Assembly (NCBI RefSeq): GCF_013778505.1
Contig: NZ_JAAOWU010000013.1
Coordinates: 124,001-188,000 of the forward strand
From: Pseudomonas sivasensis
Lineage (GTDB): Bacteria > Pseudomonadota > Gammaproteobacteria > Pseudomonadales > Pseudomonadaceae
Length of the DNA stretch: 64,000 bases
Reading direction: 5' to 3'
Position numbers and translations under genes: made by a program. How positions within the stretch are numbered: the stretch's first letter is position 1; every line of letters begins with the position of its first letter. Shown one piece after another: positions 8,618 through 17,042 of this stretch. The notes under the pieces are model-generated. The model did no database searches. It saw nothing but the letters and a program-made list of their open reading frames with translations, and was not told the origin of the DNA.

Positions 8618-9105
8618 TGACCAGCAAAACAAGCGACCGTATTACAATCTCAGGCGTGCCCCCAAAGTTTGACCATGCTGAATTGGAACGACGCCAAGCA
8701 GCTCGCCACAATCAATATCATCTGACATCTGAAAGCCATTCTGTAGCACGCGGCGATATAGCGTTCATGCTCTTAACAAATGTCATCAAGCTGGCTGAGC
8801 AGGGGTATGAACTCAGTAGTCACTACCCCGTAACTACTGATCCTATGTCCTACGCGGCCTACATGCGCAAGCCTGACGCAATCGCAAAAGCTGACCTCAA
8901 AGCACTTGATGAGCTGGTAAAGCAAGAGTACGTAGCTTGGCTTGAAAGCGAACATCAGAAATACAAAGACCTACTAACTGCACAGTTGCTTCAGGCTGCT
9001 GAGTTGAAAGAGAAAAAGAAAATCGAAGATGCCCACAAGAAACGAATGACTGACATTGAAAAGGAAGTGAATGACACGTTCGGTGAACTGGTAGTTCCAG
9101 ACTGA
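8617..9105 (+). CDS. Unassigned 162-residue protein with coiled-coil tail
   Basis: Starts at an ATG that overlaps the previous stop by one base. The N-terminal 40 residues are polar; residues 45-120 form several helices; residues 120-150 are a charged heptad-like helix ('ELKEKKKIEDAHKKRMTDIE') likely to form a coiled coil. No membrane segment or catalytic motif is seen. It is the last gene of the coupled small-gene run, and a strong terminator follows it. Function unknown. Confidence 0.5.
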   Translation: MTSKTSDRITISGVPPKFDHAELERRQAARHNQYHLTSESHSVARGDIAFMLLTNVIKLAEQGYELSSHYPVTTDPMSYAAYMRKPDAIAKADLKALDELVKQEYVAWLESEHQKYKDLLTAQLLQAAELKEKKKIEDAHKKRMTDIEKEVNDTFGELVVPD

Positions 9106-9175
9106 TCCAGCAACACCCGCTGTAAGCCCCACAGTCACGCCTGAGCACCTCACAATGGAAAGTAATACCGCTACG

Positions 9176-9210
9176 GCTCCGGCAGTGTAATAACACTGTA
9201 CGGGGCTTTT
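9176..9210 (+). terminator. Rho-independent terminator closing the small-gene run
   Basis: A two-part hairpin: outer stem GCTCCG / CGGGGC (one G-U pair) and inner stem CAGTGT / ACACTG around AATA, followed by TTTT. It stands 70 bp after the 162-residue gene. Confidence 0.7.
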
Positions 9211-9319
9211 GTGTGCGTTGCTGAAAGGTGTTCGTGTGGTGTGAGTGTTCATCGCGAGCATGGTTGGTTCATCACCACAAAACGGAGTGGTAAATGATCC
9301 AGAAACGGGGTTGAAATTA

Positions 9320-9355
9320 CCGCACTAGTAATGCAAAAATCGCCGCACTAGTAAT
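9320..9355. repeat. Two direct copies of CCGCACTAGTAAT in a gene-free stretch
   Basis: Exact 13-bp repeats at 9320-9332 and 9343-9355, 23 bp start to start (about two helix turns), each containing the palindrome ACTAGT. A second, shorter repeat pair (TGTGCTTGAGA) lies near 9473-9500. The stretch 9211-9523 (313 bp) holds no gene besides these. Spacing in whole helix turns suggests a protein-binding site: an operator, or iteron-like if the element replicates. Confidence 0.45.
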
Positions 9356-9523
9356 TTTCGATTTTTCCGTTTCGCGATCACAAAGCCTAACGTATACGGG
9401 TGCTAACGGCATTTTGAGTCAGCCGGATAGCATTACAGTATATAGGAAAGGGAGTGATTGAGAGTTTAGTGCTGTGCTTGAGAGTATGTGCTTGAGATTA
9501 ATATTAGAGATTAGGGGAAAGGG

Positions 9524-9985
9524 ATGAGTGAAAATACAGATGACAAGACCAAGAGAAAATACCTAGCACTGCTAACAGAAAACCAATGGTCACACAGGTA
9601 CTCCGTCTACTACGCTGACCCAGCGATGAGCAAAAGTCTGTTAACTGACATGGTTGAATTCAAGCAGGCACTGCGCAAACGTTACTCCGACCAACCATTC
9701 CTAATCCGTATCCAGACGAAGGTTGGCGGACTGAACGACAAAACCACATTGCAGGCTTATCTAACGATCCTGACCACATCCAGTTCAGAAGGTTTGAAAG
9801 TCGTAGCTCACGACACATTCTCATCCGAGGTGAACATCCAGCGCGGAAAGCTATCGACAGCAAAGCTGGAAAGCATAGCCAGTGCAATCGACAAGCAAAG
9901 GCCACATGATTTATCGAAGGTATTCGGTGATGTCAGGGTTAGACGGTACTCAGTGCTGAACAAAGAGATGTTGAAGCCGCTGTGA
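9524..9985 (+). CDS. Unassigned 153-residue island protein
   Basis: ATG after GGGGAAAGGG, a strong ribosome site. The product is a mixed alpha/beta soluble protein with a polar helical start, a central beta-rich part ('QPFLIRIQTKVGG') and a basic end. It resembles no family I can name. It stands alone behind the repeat-bearing control region, so it may be regulated separately and could be the element's regulator or replication-associated gene; that is only a positional guess. Confidence 0.5.
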   Translation: MSENTDDKTKRKYLALLTENQWSHRYSVYYADPAMSKSLLTDMVEFKQALRKRYSDQPFLIRIQTKVGGLNDKTTLQAYLTILTTSSSEGLKVVAHDTFSSEVNIQRGKLSTAKLESIASAIDKQRPHDLSKVFGDVRVRRYSVLNKEMLKPL

Positions 9986-10208
9986 CCCTTACCAATACTA
10001 TTCAGTAACAGGAATACATACAGGTCGTGAATCAGGGGCTACGTGCAGTCACGTCAGTCCGAAGTGATGTGTCAATTCAGCTACAGCACTGAATATGCCT
10101 GGCCTTCAGACGTTTTCGGTTAAGCACGGTTTCACTTTCTCCCTGATTCCATTTCTCACGTTAGCAATTCGATTGAAATCGGGGAAGAAAGCCACCGCAT
10201 CCGTGAAC

Positions 10209-10631
10209 TCAGTACGACGACGGACGGATGTCCAGCATAGGCTGGAATGAGATTCTAAATGTCTGGCGTTCACCGGGCAGCACCCACGTCGCCACCTCTC
10301 TTCTGAAGGTGCTGTTACCAGAGCAGTTTCCTGAACCTTGTGGGTCTGATCCCACACCGATCAACCGCCGCCCCGGCTTCAGGTAGAAACTCGCTTTCTC
10401 GTTGTTGTCCACTCTTGCAACCAGCTTCCCATCCACGTAAATCCCAAAGAAACACTGACCGCCTTGGAATGCCCCTTCTCTCACCACCGTGACGGCTGCG
10501 TCGTTACCCTTGTCTTCTATCTGATAAGCCAGCAATCGGTTGTTAGGAGCAGGTACAGCCTCACCTACGGTTGGTGGTGAAGCACAACCGCTCAACGTGC
10601 TGATAGCGGCAACCAAGAACAATGTGCGCAT
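10209..10631 (-). CDS. Small outer-membrane-type lipoprotein
   Basis: The frame is open from 10754, but the start at 10631 is preferred: AAGGAAGGA lies just upstream and the product then begins with a textbook lipoprotein signal, 'MRTLFLVAAISTLSGCASPP', with the lipidated Cys at residue 16. The mature part of about 125 residues contains 'GIYVDGKLVARVDNNEKASF' and 'LKPGRRLIGVG', a beta-sandwich pattern like PEGA-type lipoproteins, and two Cys. It is the only visibly exported product of the island and lies opposite the small recombinase gene. Role unknown. Confidence 0.65.
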   Translation of the reverse strand: MRTLFLVAAISTLSGCASPPTVGEAVPAPNNRLLAYQIEDKGNDAAVTVVREGAFQGGQCFFGIYVDGKLVARVDNNEKASFYLKPGRRLIGVGSDPQGSGNCSGNSTFRREVATWVLPGERQTFRISFQPMLDIRPSSY

Positions 10632-10791
10632 GCTGAGTCCTTCCTTGAGTGAAGGCACAAAGCTACTACCTTGGTCATTTCTGCGCATCACTGGTGATGG
10701 AGTAGCCAAAAGCAAACCTCTAATTAACAGAATATCATTGTGTAAATAAGCCATCCTTTGAAAACCCTTGCTATAGCCTAATAGGTTATAC

Positions 10792-10836
10792 TCTAATTTA
10801 CATATCGAGTTATAATCACACGGAGTGTAAATTAGA
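10792..10836. promoter_or_regulatory. Inverted repeat around the promoter and start of the small recombinase
   Basis: Perfect 11-bp arms TCTAATTTACA (10792-10802) and TGTAAATTAGA (10826-10836) flank a consensus TATAAT at 10811-10816; the right arm runs into the ATG. A third, one-mismatch half-site (TGTAAATAAG) is at 10741-10750, in front of the divergent lipoprotein gene. The layout fits a self-repression operator or a recombinase contact site. Confidence 0.55.
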
Positions 10837-11390
10837 TGAACATAGTAGAAGCAGTGAAGACAACCGGCGAAGCAGAGACAATCTCCCGCAAGCTTTCACT
10901 CAACGCCAAGGGCAATCCTCTTTATGCGGACATCTGGCGCTTCGGTGTGAACACTGCACTCCGTATCAGTGACTTGCTCAGCCTGACCTTCGACGATGTG
11001 AAAGGCGACATCCTGACGATCAAAGAGAGCAAGACCGGTAAGACCCGGTACATCGATTTGAATAGTTCCGCCAAGGCGATCATCGAACGTCGCAGGAAGG
11101 CACACCCAACGCACACGTTCCTATTTCAAGTGGATAGCAACCGGGCGAAGGGAAAGGCTGTCAGCCGCGTTGCAGTAGGCGCTGCATTCAAAGCCGTGGG
11201 TGATGAAATGAGTCTTCAACTAGGTACGCACTCAATGCGTAAAACCCGTGGGTGGTTGATGTACAACGGTGGTGTTTCAATCGAGATGATCTGCAAGACA
11301 CTGAACCATTCCAGTCCAGCGGTAACAATGTCGTACATCGGTATCACTCGTGCAGAAGTGGCAGCCATGTACCATGAGTTTGTATTCTGA
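10836..11390 (+). CDS. Small tyrosine recombinase (catalytic domain only)
   Basis: 184 residues, about the size of FimB/FimE-type recombinases and lacking the core-binding domain of a full integrase. The catalytic set is present: Arg in 'NTALRISDLLSL', Lys in 'ESKTGKTRYID', the His-x-x-Arg box in 'GTHSMRKTRG', His in 'LNHSSPAVTM' and the nucleophile Tyr in 'SYIGITRAEV'. It therefore looks active and not truncated. An inverted repeat overlaps its promoter and start codon. It may resolve, invert or help excise DNA of the element; no clear recombination-site pair was found. Confidence 0.8.
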   Translation: MNIVEAVKTTGEAETISRKLSLNAKGNPLYADIWRFGVNTALRISDLLSLTFDDVKGDILTIKESKTGKTRYIDLNSSAKAIIERRRKAHPTHTFLFQVDSNRAKGKAVSRVAVGAAFKAVGDEMSLQLGTHSMRKTRGWLMYNGGVSIEMICKTLNHSSPAVTMSYIGITRAEVAAMYHEFVF

Positions 11391-12033
11391 TTTTAGCCAG
11401 AGCTTCTGTAAGCAACGATAAAGAATGAGTGCGTGCGTTACGCTCGTATTCAGCTAGCGCTTCCTGCACGCGATCCTACGCAGGATCAGACGGCATCCCG
11501 ACCACCTCACCGGATTCTACATTTGTTGGACGGGGTGGTCTGCCATAAGAGCTAGGGCATTAAACCCGTCAGACCTATATCCAGCACCGTCCACGGATTT
11601 CAGCACCACACGCATACGAGAAGTCGGCGATTGCCAATTCTGAATTTCAAGGGGTTGTGGGGCGTGGCGGACGTGGTTAGAGCCTGATGAGAACAAACCT
11701 TTGACCAATACCCCCACGCCTTCATACGATCATGGCTGCGCCGATCAGGGGTTCAACACTTACCGTATAACGAATAAACGATAATACCCACGAAAATCGA
11801 ATACATAGCGCCACGAGCACCCCATAACTTAAGCGTCTCTCTGTCCATAGGTTCGTATTGGGCGCACATCATTGCTAACGCTTTCTATTTCTGAGCCGTA
11901 ATGCCTGCATTTCTCTCCAGCACATTTATTATGTCTCAGCACAAATCGGAAAGGCTCGAAAAACGCTGGGGCTACCGACGACTTCTTTCTGGAGGCTCCC
12001 AACAACAGCCATATTCAAACCCACCAATAGCAT
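11391..12033. other. 643-bp stretch without a supported gene
   Basis: Contains a GACCACC...GGTGGTC inverted repeat around 11499-11540 (long loop) and a 66-codon minus-strand frame (11517-11717) whose product matches nothing I recognise and lacks a convincing ribosome site. Composition changes here from the moderately GC-rich recombinase region to the AT-rich cargo, so it may be a junction between two acquisitions. Confidence 0.3.
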
Positions 12034-12825
12034 TCAAATATTTATTATTTCCACAGTACTCGTTCTTGCCACTGCCTGCTTAAACTTTACCGCACCCTGC
12101 ATATGTTTCATAATGAACTTCTTTACATTATCTTGCATCCGACAACCAAAAATTATCGACTCTACAAAATTATTATTATACGGTATTTTGATAAATTTCT
12201 TACCTTTGGGTATACGCCCCATTGCGTTGTTAGCTTGAAATCTGTATTCAGACTCATACTCCCATTCATCAAGCTTTGTTCTCAAAGCACGCCAAATTTG
12301 GTGACCAAGTTCTTCACCATCATAAATTTTAAAATATAGGCGATGTAAATCTATTGTATTAAGCCTTGGTATATGCTTTTGATAACTTACTTTTTCAGCC
12401 GTCATGAACTCGGATTTGAATTCAATACAGAATCCTTTATGAGAGTCCGCATAATGCGACCACATTAAATTACTGACAGGGTTTTTCGAAACAGACATAA
12501 ACGCATAACTATCAATTGTTTCATTAAAAGACGCTTCAACACCCTCAATGACACTCAGCCCTTTGGAAGTGAACAATCCTTTATTTATACATTCGGATAA
12601 AAATCTTCTATCATCCTTCCCAACAAGAGATTTAATTATTTTAAACTCTCGAGGAGTTGGCTTTATCAATTCTATATTTGAGTCAAAAAGATCATTGAAA
12701 TTTTTTCTACTGGAGAAAATCGCCTCATTTCTTAGTAGAGCATCGATTGAATAATCTTTAGACAAATCACCTAAATTTGAAACGGCACGATATTTATAAA
12801 AATATTTTGGATAATCTTCGTCCAC
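12034..12825 (-). CDS. DUF2971 family protein (first of two)
   Basis: 263 residues from a GTG preceded by GGAGG. The DUF2971 marks are clear: an opening 'YFYKYRAVSN' (residues 8-17), 'FNDLFDSN' (43-50) and the signature 'WSHYADSHKGFCIEF' (122-136), then a 'EYESEYRF' segment. The family's activity is not established; it recurs in bacterial accessory regions. The start resembles the Tyr-rich opening of some ADP-ribosyltransferase-like proteins, which is only a suggestion. It is the last gene of the minus-strand cargo, 112 bp after the 359-residue gene. AT-rich codon use points to transfer. Confidence 0.8.
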   Translation of the reverse strand: MDEDYPKYFYKYRAVSNLGDLSKDYSIDALLRNEAIFSSRKNFNDLFDSNIELIKPTPREFKIIKSLVGKDDRRFLSECINKGLFTSKGLSVIEGVEASFNETIDSYAFMSVSKNPVSNLMWSHYADSHKGFCIEFKSEFMTAEKVSYQKHIPRLNTIDLHRLYFKIYDGEELGHQIWRALRTKLDEWEYESEYRFQANNAMGRIPKGKKFIKIPYNNNFVESIIFGCRMQDNVKKFIMKHMQGAVKFKQAVARTSTVEIINI

Positions 12826-12937
12826 TCAACGCCTCCTTCCAACATAATGTTCTAGCACATACCACCTTATTTATAAATTTTGCCAAAGCTACAACCAAGT
12901 CAGAATACTGCCAGTGCATTCACTGCCGCCCCACAAT

Positions 12938-14017
12938 TCAAAACTCTTGTGCATATATAATTACAGTTTCACTACTATCGATTACAGAAGAGTCTTGATA
13001 TAATTTTTTTAGCTCACCATGCGTTAATGATCGAGAACCGATTTTCCCTCTATTAAACAACTGCTCAAACAACTCACTAGAAATAGATGTTGTTTTGATT
13101 TTTTCATATTCAAGTTTTTCGCCACCTCCAACACCAATACTTTTACACTCTTCAATCCTACAGATGGGTAAGTGCTCACCAGTTGAGATAAATTTCTGAT
13201 CAGCAGTTTGGAGTTTATCTGTAGGACGAAGAAAGGCTGAGCAATGAGGAAAACGATAAGACCTATCTCCTTTAACCTGGTTACACAAGCCCTGACCACA
13301 GGTGAACTTTTCCATCTTGACAAGCTGTTTATTAAGTCGTGCATCAGAAATATAGAGAGCTTTCTCCTCCCAAATCTTGTACTGAACAATCACAACACTT
13401 ACATGATCCGAAGCCTTATCATGTCGCTCATATATAATATCAGCACCCGTGATATGTTCAGGCCGATCGGGATGCAAAACTCTCAACCGAAGGTAATTTC
13501 CATCTGGAAGTTGATAGTCTTTTTTTCCAAAACCATTTGAATACTCAGGCAACTTGCGATCGACATTATATGCATCGCGAAATATAATTTTGTTCTCAGA
13601 ATGAGCAACAGGTAATAGCTCCTCCCTGGCTTTCTCCAGCAAACCAAGTCTCTTTTTCAACTGATCTGTTTGCTTTTGGTCTTTTTTGTCCAACTTAGCA
13701 AGACTGATAAGTGACGAAAACTCGCTTATGTCATCCTCCAAAAGCTTTACAGGATCAACATAAACCTTCGAACTGACTGATCTGAGCTCTGCGCGCTGCC
13801 TATACTCTCTTGCAGTATCACTCTCACGCACGCGCCTGAGCAAACTATTCTCTGCACCCAACAGCTCAGGATAAAGCTCAGCACCAAAATCCAAAGAGTT
13901 ATCATACGTACCTTTGGAAATATCGCCTTTTGTAGCGATCTTTATCATACCACGGATGGCATTTAGAGCGACCCACTCTTGGTTTATCCGCTCCCCATCA
14001 GACTCCAATTCCATCAC
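12938..14017 (-). CDS. Unassigned 359-residue partner of the SIR2 gene, possibly nuclease-like
   Basis: Starts at GTG 14017 or ATG 14014 behind GGAGGGA. Residues 1-140 are helical, with a Lys/Gln-rich coiled-coil-like part near 105-135. The central segment 'GADIIYE' then, 14 residues later, 'VIVQYKIWE' recalls the D...QxK core of Mrr-like PD-(D/E)xK nucleases. After it come Cys/His residues in 'FTCGQGLCNQ', 'YRFPHCSAFL' and 'HLPICRIEEC', which could bind zinc. The gene follows the SIR2 gene by 56 bp on the same strand and is probably co-transcribed. The nuclease idea is weak inference; the pairing with SIR2 is what is seen. Confidence 0.55.
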   Translation of the reverse strand: MMELESDGERINQEWVALNAIRGMIKIATKGDISKGTYDNSLDFGAELYPELLGAENSLLRRVRESDTAREYRQRAELRSVSSKVYVDPVKLLEDDISEFSSLISLAKLDKKDQKQTDQLKKRLGLLEKAREELLPVAHSENKIIFRDAYNVDRKLPEYSNGFGKKDYQLPDGNYLRLRVLHPDRPEHITGADIIYERHDKASDHVSVVIVQYKIWEEKALYISDARLNKQLVKMEKFTCGQGLCNQVKGDRSYRFPHCSAFLRPTDKLQTADQKFISTGEHLPICRIEECKSIGVGGGEKLEYEKIKTTSISSELFEQLFNRGKIGSRSLTHGELKKLYQDSSVIDSSETVIIYAQEF

Positions 14018-14073
14018 ATTACTCCCTCCAGAACTTTAATTATCAAACACGGCAATTACATCCCAAGAACCAT

Positions 14074-15639
14074 TTAAAAACCAAACTCCACACGGTCAAT
14101 CAAGCATGCGAGCTTTCGAAAATAAGTAGCATAGGAAGACACATCCGTCTTTAAGCTCTCACGATTCGCCCATAGAAACTCTTTTACAGCAGCCAAATCG
14201 ATATGAGCATCGTCCTGAAAGGGAATTATGACTGTTGCTTTTTCGGCTGTGACACTGGCGATAATTTCCGCTGTCCCCATAGTTTTAAACTGATTTTCGT
14301 ACTGCTTTTTATATTGAACGTACCGATAATCCTTTCTTTCGGATTTATTAAGTATCGCCTCAACCTCAGAAAACTCTGACGCTCGAAGCTCATCAACACT
14401 ATTAACACCTACAAGACGAAGATACTTATAACCTGGTATATATTTATTCGACCTTTTCAGCAGAGTTGGATAAACTTCCCTTAGAAGCTCCGCCGCATCA
14501 TATTTACTATCTACAGAAATAATATCCGCAAAAATATTATCGAGAGACACACCTTTATAGCCCTGACGCGATATCCCCTCATGTTCTCTCGCGACACCAA
14601 CCCCCATTACAAACTCTACATCCTCTTTATTATCAATCTGGTCTATATCAACAACAGCCAGTTTAGTTTCCGGATCGTTTGACTTAACCAGATCATACAT
14701 CTGTTCTTTACAATATCTCAATATTCGTGCAGGAATCTTTCGTTTGGTACTTTCGATGGCCTCATAGACATCCAAATAGTTACCAGTTCGAATCACCGTG
14801 ATATTTAAACGTGTTTCTCCGATAGCCATCATCGAAGGCTGAAAAGATGGCTCCTCACCTTCTTTAGCTCTTTGTATAAAAACAAGGTTACGCCCAAACA
14901 CATCAAGTTTATCTTGCCCCAAACAATTAACTATAGACCCTATGATATTCTGTATATTTTTATCACTAATCGAATAGCCTATAAATATAATGGGATGCTC
15001 AATAAATATCGTTATTAGCTTTGCAGCCAAATAAGGGTTCTTGCTTTCAAAAAGCTCATAATCTTCATTCGTTAAAACCAAACTATTAGGCTGACTAGCA
15101 CAACCATGAATCTTGTACACCTCAGCAATAGACTGAGGATTAGAAAAAAGCAACTCTTCCTGACCTATAAAGACCTTATAATCCGGAAATAACTCCTCAA
15201 GGAACAAGTCCCAATTGGTAGTAATAATCCCATCCACATTCAGCCTTGAAAGTACTTCAAGTTCCTTTAAAATACCATCATGCGCAACTTTATTATGGCT
15301 AATACCAGTAAGATATTCAGCTATTTCATGCTTTAGTGCGGAGGATACACTATTTATATTATCCGAGTACTTCCCTCTAGACTCGGCAAACTCCTCACTC
15401 TTCCACCAGACATCATTAAAATCCCTAGCCATCTCACTTGCAGCCTTGGGCATATCTTTATTGTGTTGAGAGGAGTAATAACCAAATTCTTTTATACCAC
15501 TACAAAACCTCTTAAGTAGTTCATCCCATTGCTCCAGACCTATATACCGTCTCGAAAAACCCGAACCAATGAATAGGAACGGAGCTCCGCTGTTTTGTGC
15601 CAATAGGCGTGTAAGACTGAGAGTAATATGCGACGTCAT
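14074..15639 (-). CDS. SIR2-like domain protein, predicted NAD-degrading defence effector
   Basis: 521 residues; ATG preceded by GGAAGG. Residues 15-290 show a SIR2-like Rossmann fold: nucleotide loop 'GSGFS' (25-29), 'TTNWD' (140-144) with the expected catalytic Asn142, 'KIHGC' with His178, and 'GYSISD' (221-226). In known anti-phage SIR2 proteins (ThsA, DSR2) the matching Asn and His are needed for NAD+ cleavage. Residues 300-521 are an unassigned C-terminal region that may sense a trigger or bind a partner. The cysteines of zinc-binding deacylase sirtuins are not seen. It is the first gene of a minus-strand run with the 359-residue and DUF2971 genes. AT-rich. Confidence 0.8.
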   Translation of the reverse strand: MTSHITLSLTRLLAQNSGAPFLFIGSGFSRRYIGLEQWDELLKRFCSGIKEFGYYSSQHNKDMPKAASEMARDFNDVWWKSEEFAESRGKYSDNINSVSSALKHEIAEYLTGISHNKVAHDGILKELEVLSRLNVDGIITTNWDLFLEELFPDYKVFIGQEELLFSNPQSIAEVYKIHGCASQPNSLVLTNEDYELFESKNPYLAAKLITIFIEHPIIFIGYSISDKNIQNIIGSIVNCLGQDKLDVFGRNLVFIQRAKEGEEPSFQPSMMAIGETRLNITVIRTGNYLDVYEAIESTKRKIPARILRYCKEQMYDLVKSNDPETKLAVVDIDQIDNKEDVEFVMGVGVAREHEGISRQGYKGVSLDNIFADIISVDSKYDAAELLREVYPTLLKRSNKYIPGYKYLRLVGVNSVDELRASEFSEVEAILNKSERKDYRYVQYKKQYENQFKTMGTAEIIASVTAEKATVIIPFQDDAHIDLAAVKEFLWANRESLKTDVSSYATYFRKLACLIDRVEFGF

Positions 15640-15687
15640 TCCAAGCTACCTTCCGTTACGTAGCAAACCAGCGGAGCAAGAACGCGT

Positions 15688-15894
15688 ATGCCAGACGCAG
15701 AAATGCCAATGGGCCACTATCTTTCCACGTCTAGCCTGAGGATACCAAGCCCTCTGAAAAAAAAGAGGCCGGAAGCAACAGACACCACAACGACCATACA
15801 ACGACTCAAAGCACGGAACATTTCGCAGTCCGCAGTTGCGGGCGAGCTCAAGATTGGTATTACAGCAGTCAAACGTCCCCGGAACAGAGCCTAA
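15688..15894 (+). pseudogene. Possible remnant of a serine-recombinase-type helix-turn-helix
   Basis: A 68-codon frame with no family-like start. Its last third, 'TIQRLKARNISQSAVAGELK' and on, has the pattern of the C-terminal DNA-binding end of resolvase/invertase proteins (helix, turn with Ser, helix 'AVAGELKIGITAVKR'). The catalytic part is absent. It could be debris of an earlier mobile gene between the SIR2 gene and the second DUF2971 gene, or chance. The gap 15640-15949 otherwise holds nothing. Confidence 0.25.
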
Positions 15895-15949
15895 TCTACA
15901 GCCCCGACAGGCCGGACGATCACTCGGCGCGTACCATCACCGATCACAG

Positions 15950-16852
15950 TTAACGGTAGCCTTGTCGCTCGAAATCATACCAAGGACTGTGGTTCTTCCA
16001 CTTTAGCCCTCGCATGTCGACACCAGTTCCGCTGGTAAGCAAAGACATTTCCCTTTTGTTCTCCTCACTGGTGTCCTCACCGAACACCATACCCACCAAA
16101 GCATTTCCGTATTTTATATCCAGCGGCTCCGTCGACTTTGTAAATGCCACATAGCGATATTCATTCTCAGCTTCCCAATCGCTCATTTTTTCGAAGAAAA
16201 GCTGCTGATAATGCTTTCTTAAATGGATCGCCGGGTACCTGTCTTGACCATACTTTTCAAGATCGTCTGTGTTAATGCTAAAGGTCAGCTCTTCAAAAAG
16301 GTCACGGGCGATTCCACAATCTTTGTACTGCACCTCACCACGGAGTAATGGAGTGTGTGCAGCGAGCTGAGTAGTTATTTCTTTCTCAAGACTTTCGCGG
16401 TGGAAGACCAGACAAACGCCGGTGTGCTTTTCAGCGTACTGCGCCCACATTCGAGGCTTACAAAACCCCCGGTTGAAAATATCGGTGAGGTGGTTACCGG
16501 TCAGCGGCCCTGTATCACGTGAGAAACAGGCTAGACGTGTATCGCGCTTCAACTCGTCTGAAAGCCAAGCCGACATAACATTACGGTCGTAATTTATTCG
16601 GTCGACTTTTGGCTCAAACGACACGAAATCGAACAACCAACTTTTAGTTTCCTTGGGATCATTGGTCCGTCTGTACTCGCCAAACCGGAGAGTACGAAAC
16701 TTGAGGATGCAATTGATCGCAGTCTCGGCGCTGGTATAGTGGTAGAGATAATTATTGTGGTCTGTGACATTGATAATCACGGCTTCATCCTTGGCTCTGC
16801 ATAAGATGCTGGTAGCCAAGGATAGTACTCCGGGCAGTGCTCGATACTCCAT
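15950..16852 (-). CDS. DUF2971 family protein (second, divergent copy)
   Basis: 300 residues from the longest start; the GTG at 16780 has AAGGA 7 bases upstream and would give a 276-residue product that begins close to the domain, so it is the likelier start. DUF2971 marks: 'LYHYTSAETAINCIL' (36-50), 'RRTNDPKETK' (61-70) and 'MWAQYAEKHTGVCLVF' (135-150). It shares these signatures with the protein at 12.0-12.8 kb but little else, so the two are distant paralogues. It lies upstream of the SIR2 gene on the same strand, 310 bp away, and may be a separate unit. It is the last gene before the right end of the island. Confidence 0.8.
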   Translation of the reverse strand: MEYRALPGVLSLATSILCRAKDEAVIINVTDHNNYLYHYTSAETAINCILKFRTLRFGEYRRTNDPKETKSWLFDFVSFEPKVDRINYDRNVMSAWLSDELKRDTRLACFSRDTGPLTGNHLTDIFNRGFCKPRMWAQYAEKHTGVCLVFHRESLEKEITTQLAAHTPLLRGEVQYKDCGIARDLFEELTFSINTDDLEKYGQDRYPAIHLRKHYQQLFFEKMSDWEAENEYRYVAFTKSTEPLDIKYGNALVGMVFGEDTSEENKREMSLLTSGTGVDMRGLKWKNHSPWYDFERQGYR

Positions 16853-17042
16853 CGCACCGTGACGAGCTCACAGGAGCCCTCAGAGATATGGACGCACTCA
16901 CCTTCAGGGATTTGCAGGTAATTGAGCTGTGCGCCTTGTGTCGGAAGGTACAGTCAATTCGTCAGGATCGAAATCCGAGGATTTCAATCGCCACTGGTAC
17001 GGAGTTGAATAACAGATCGCCAGTGTATTTTGGCGGGGTGAT

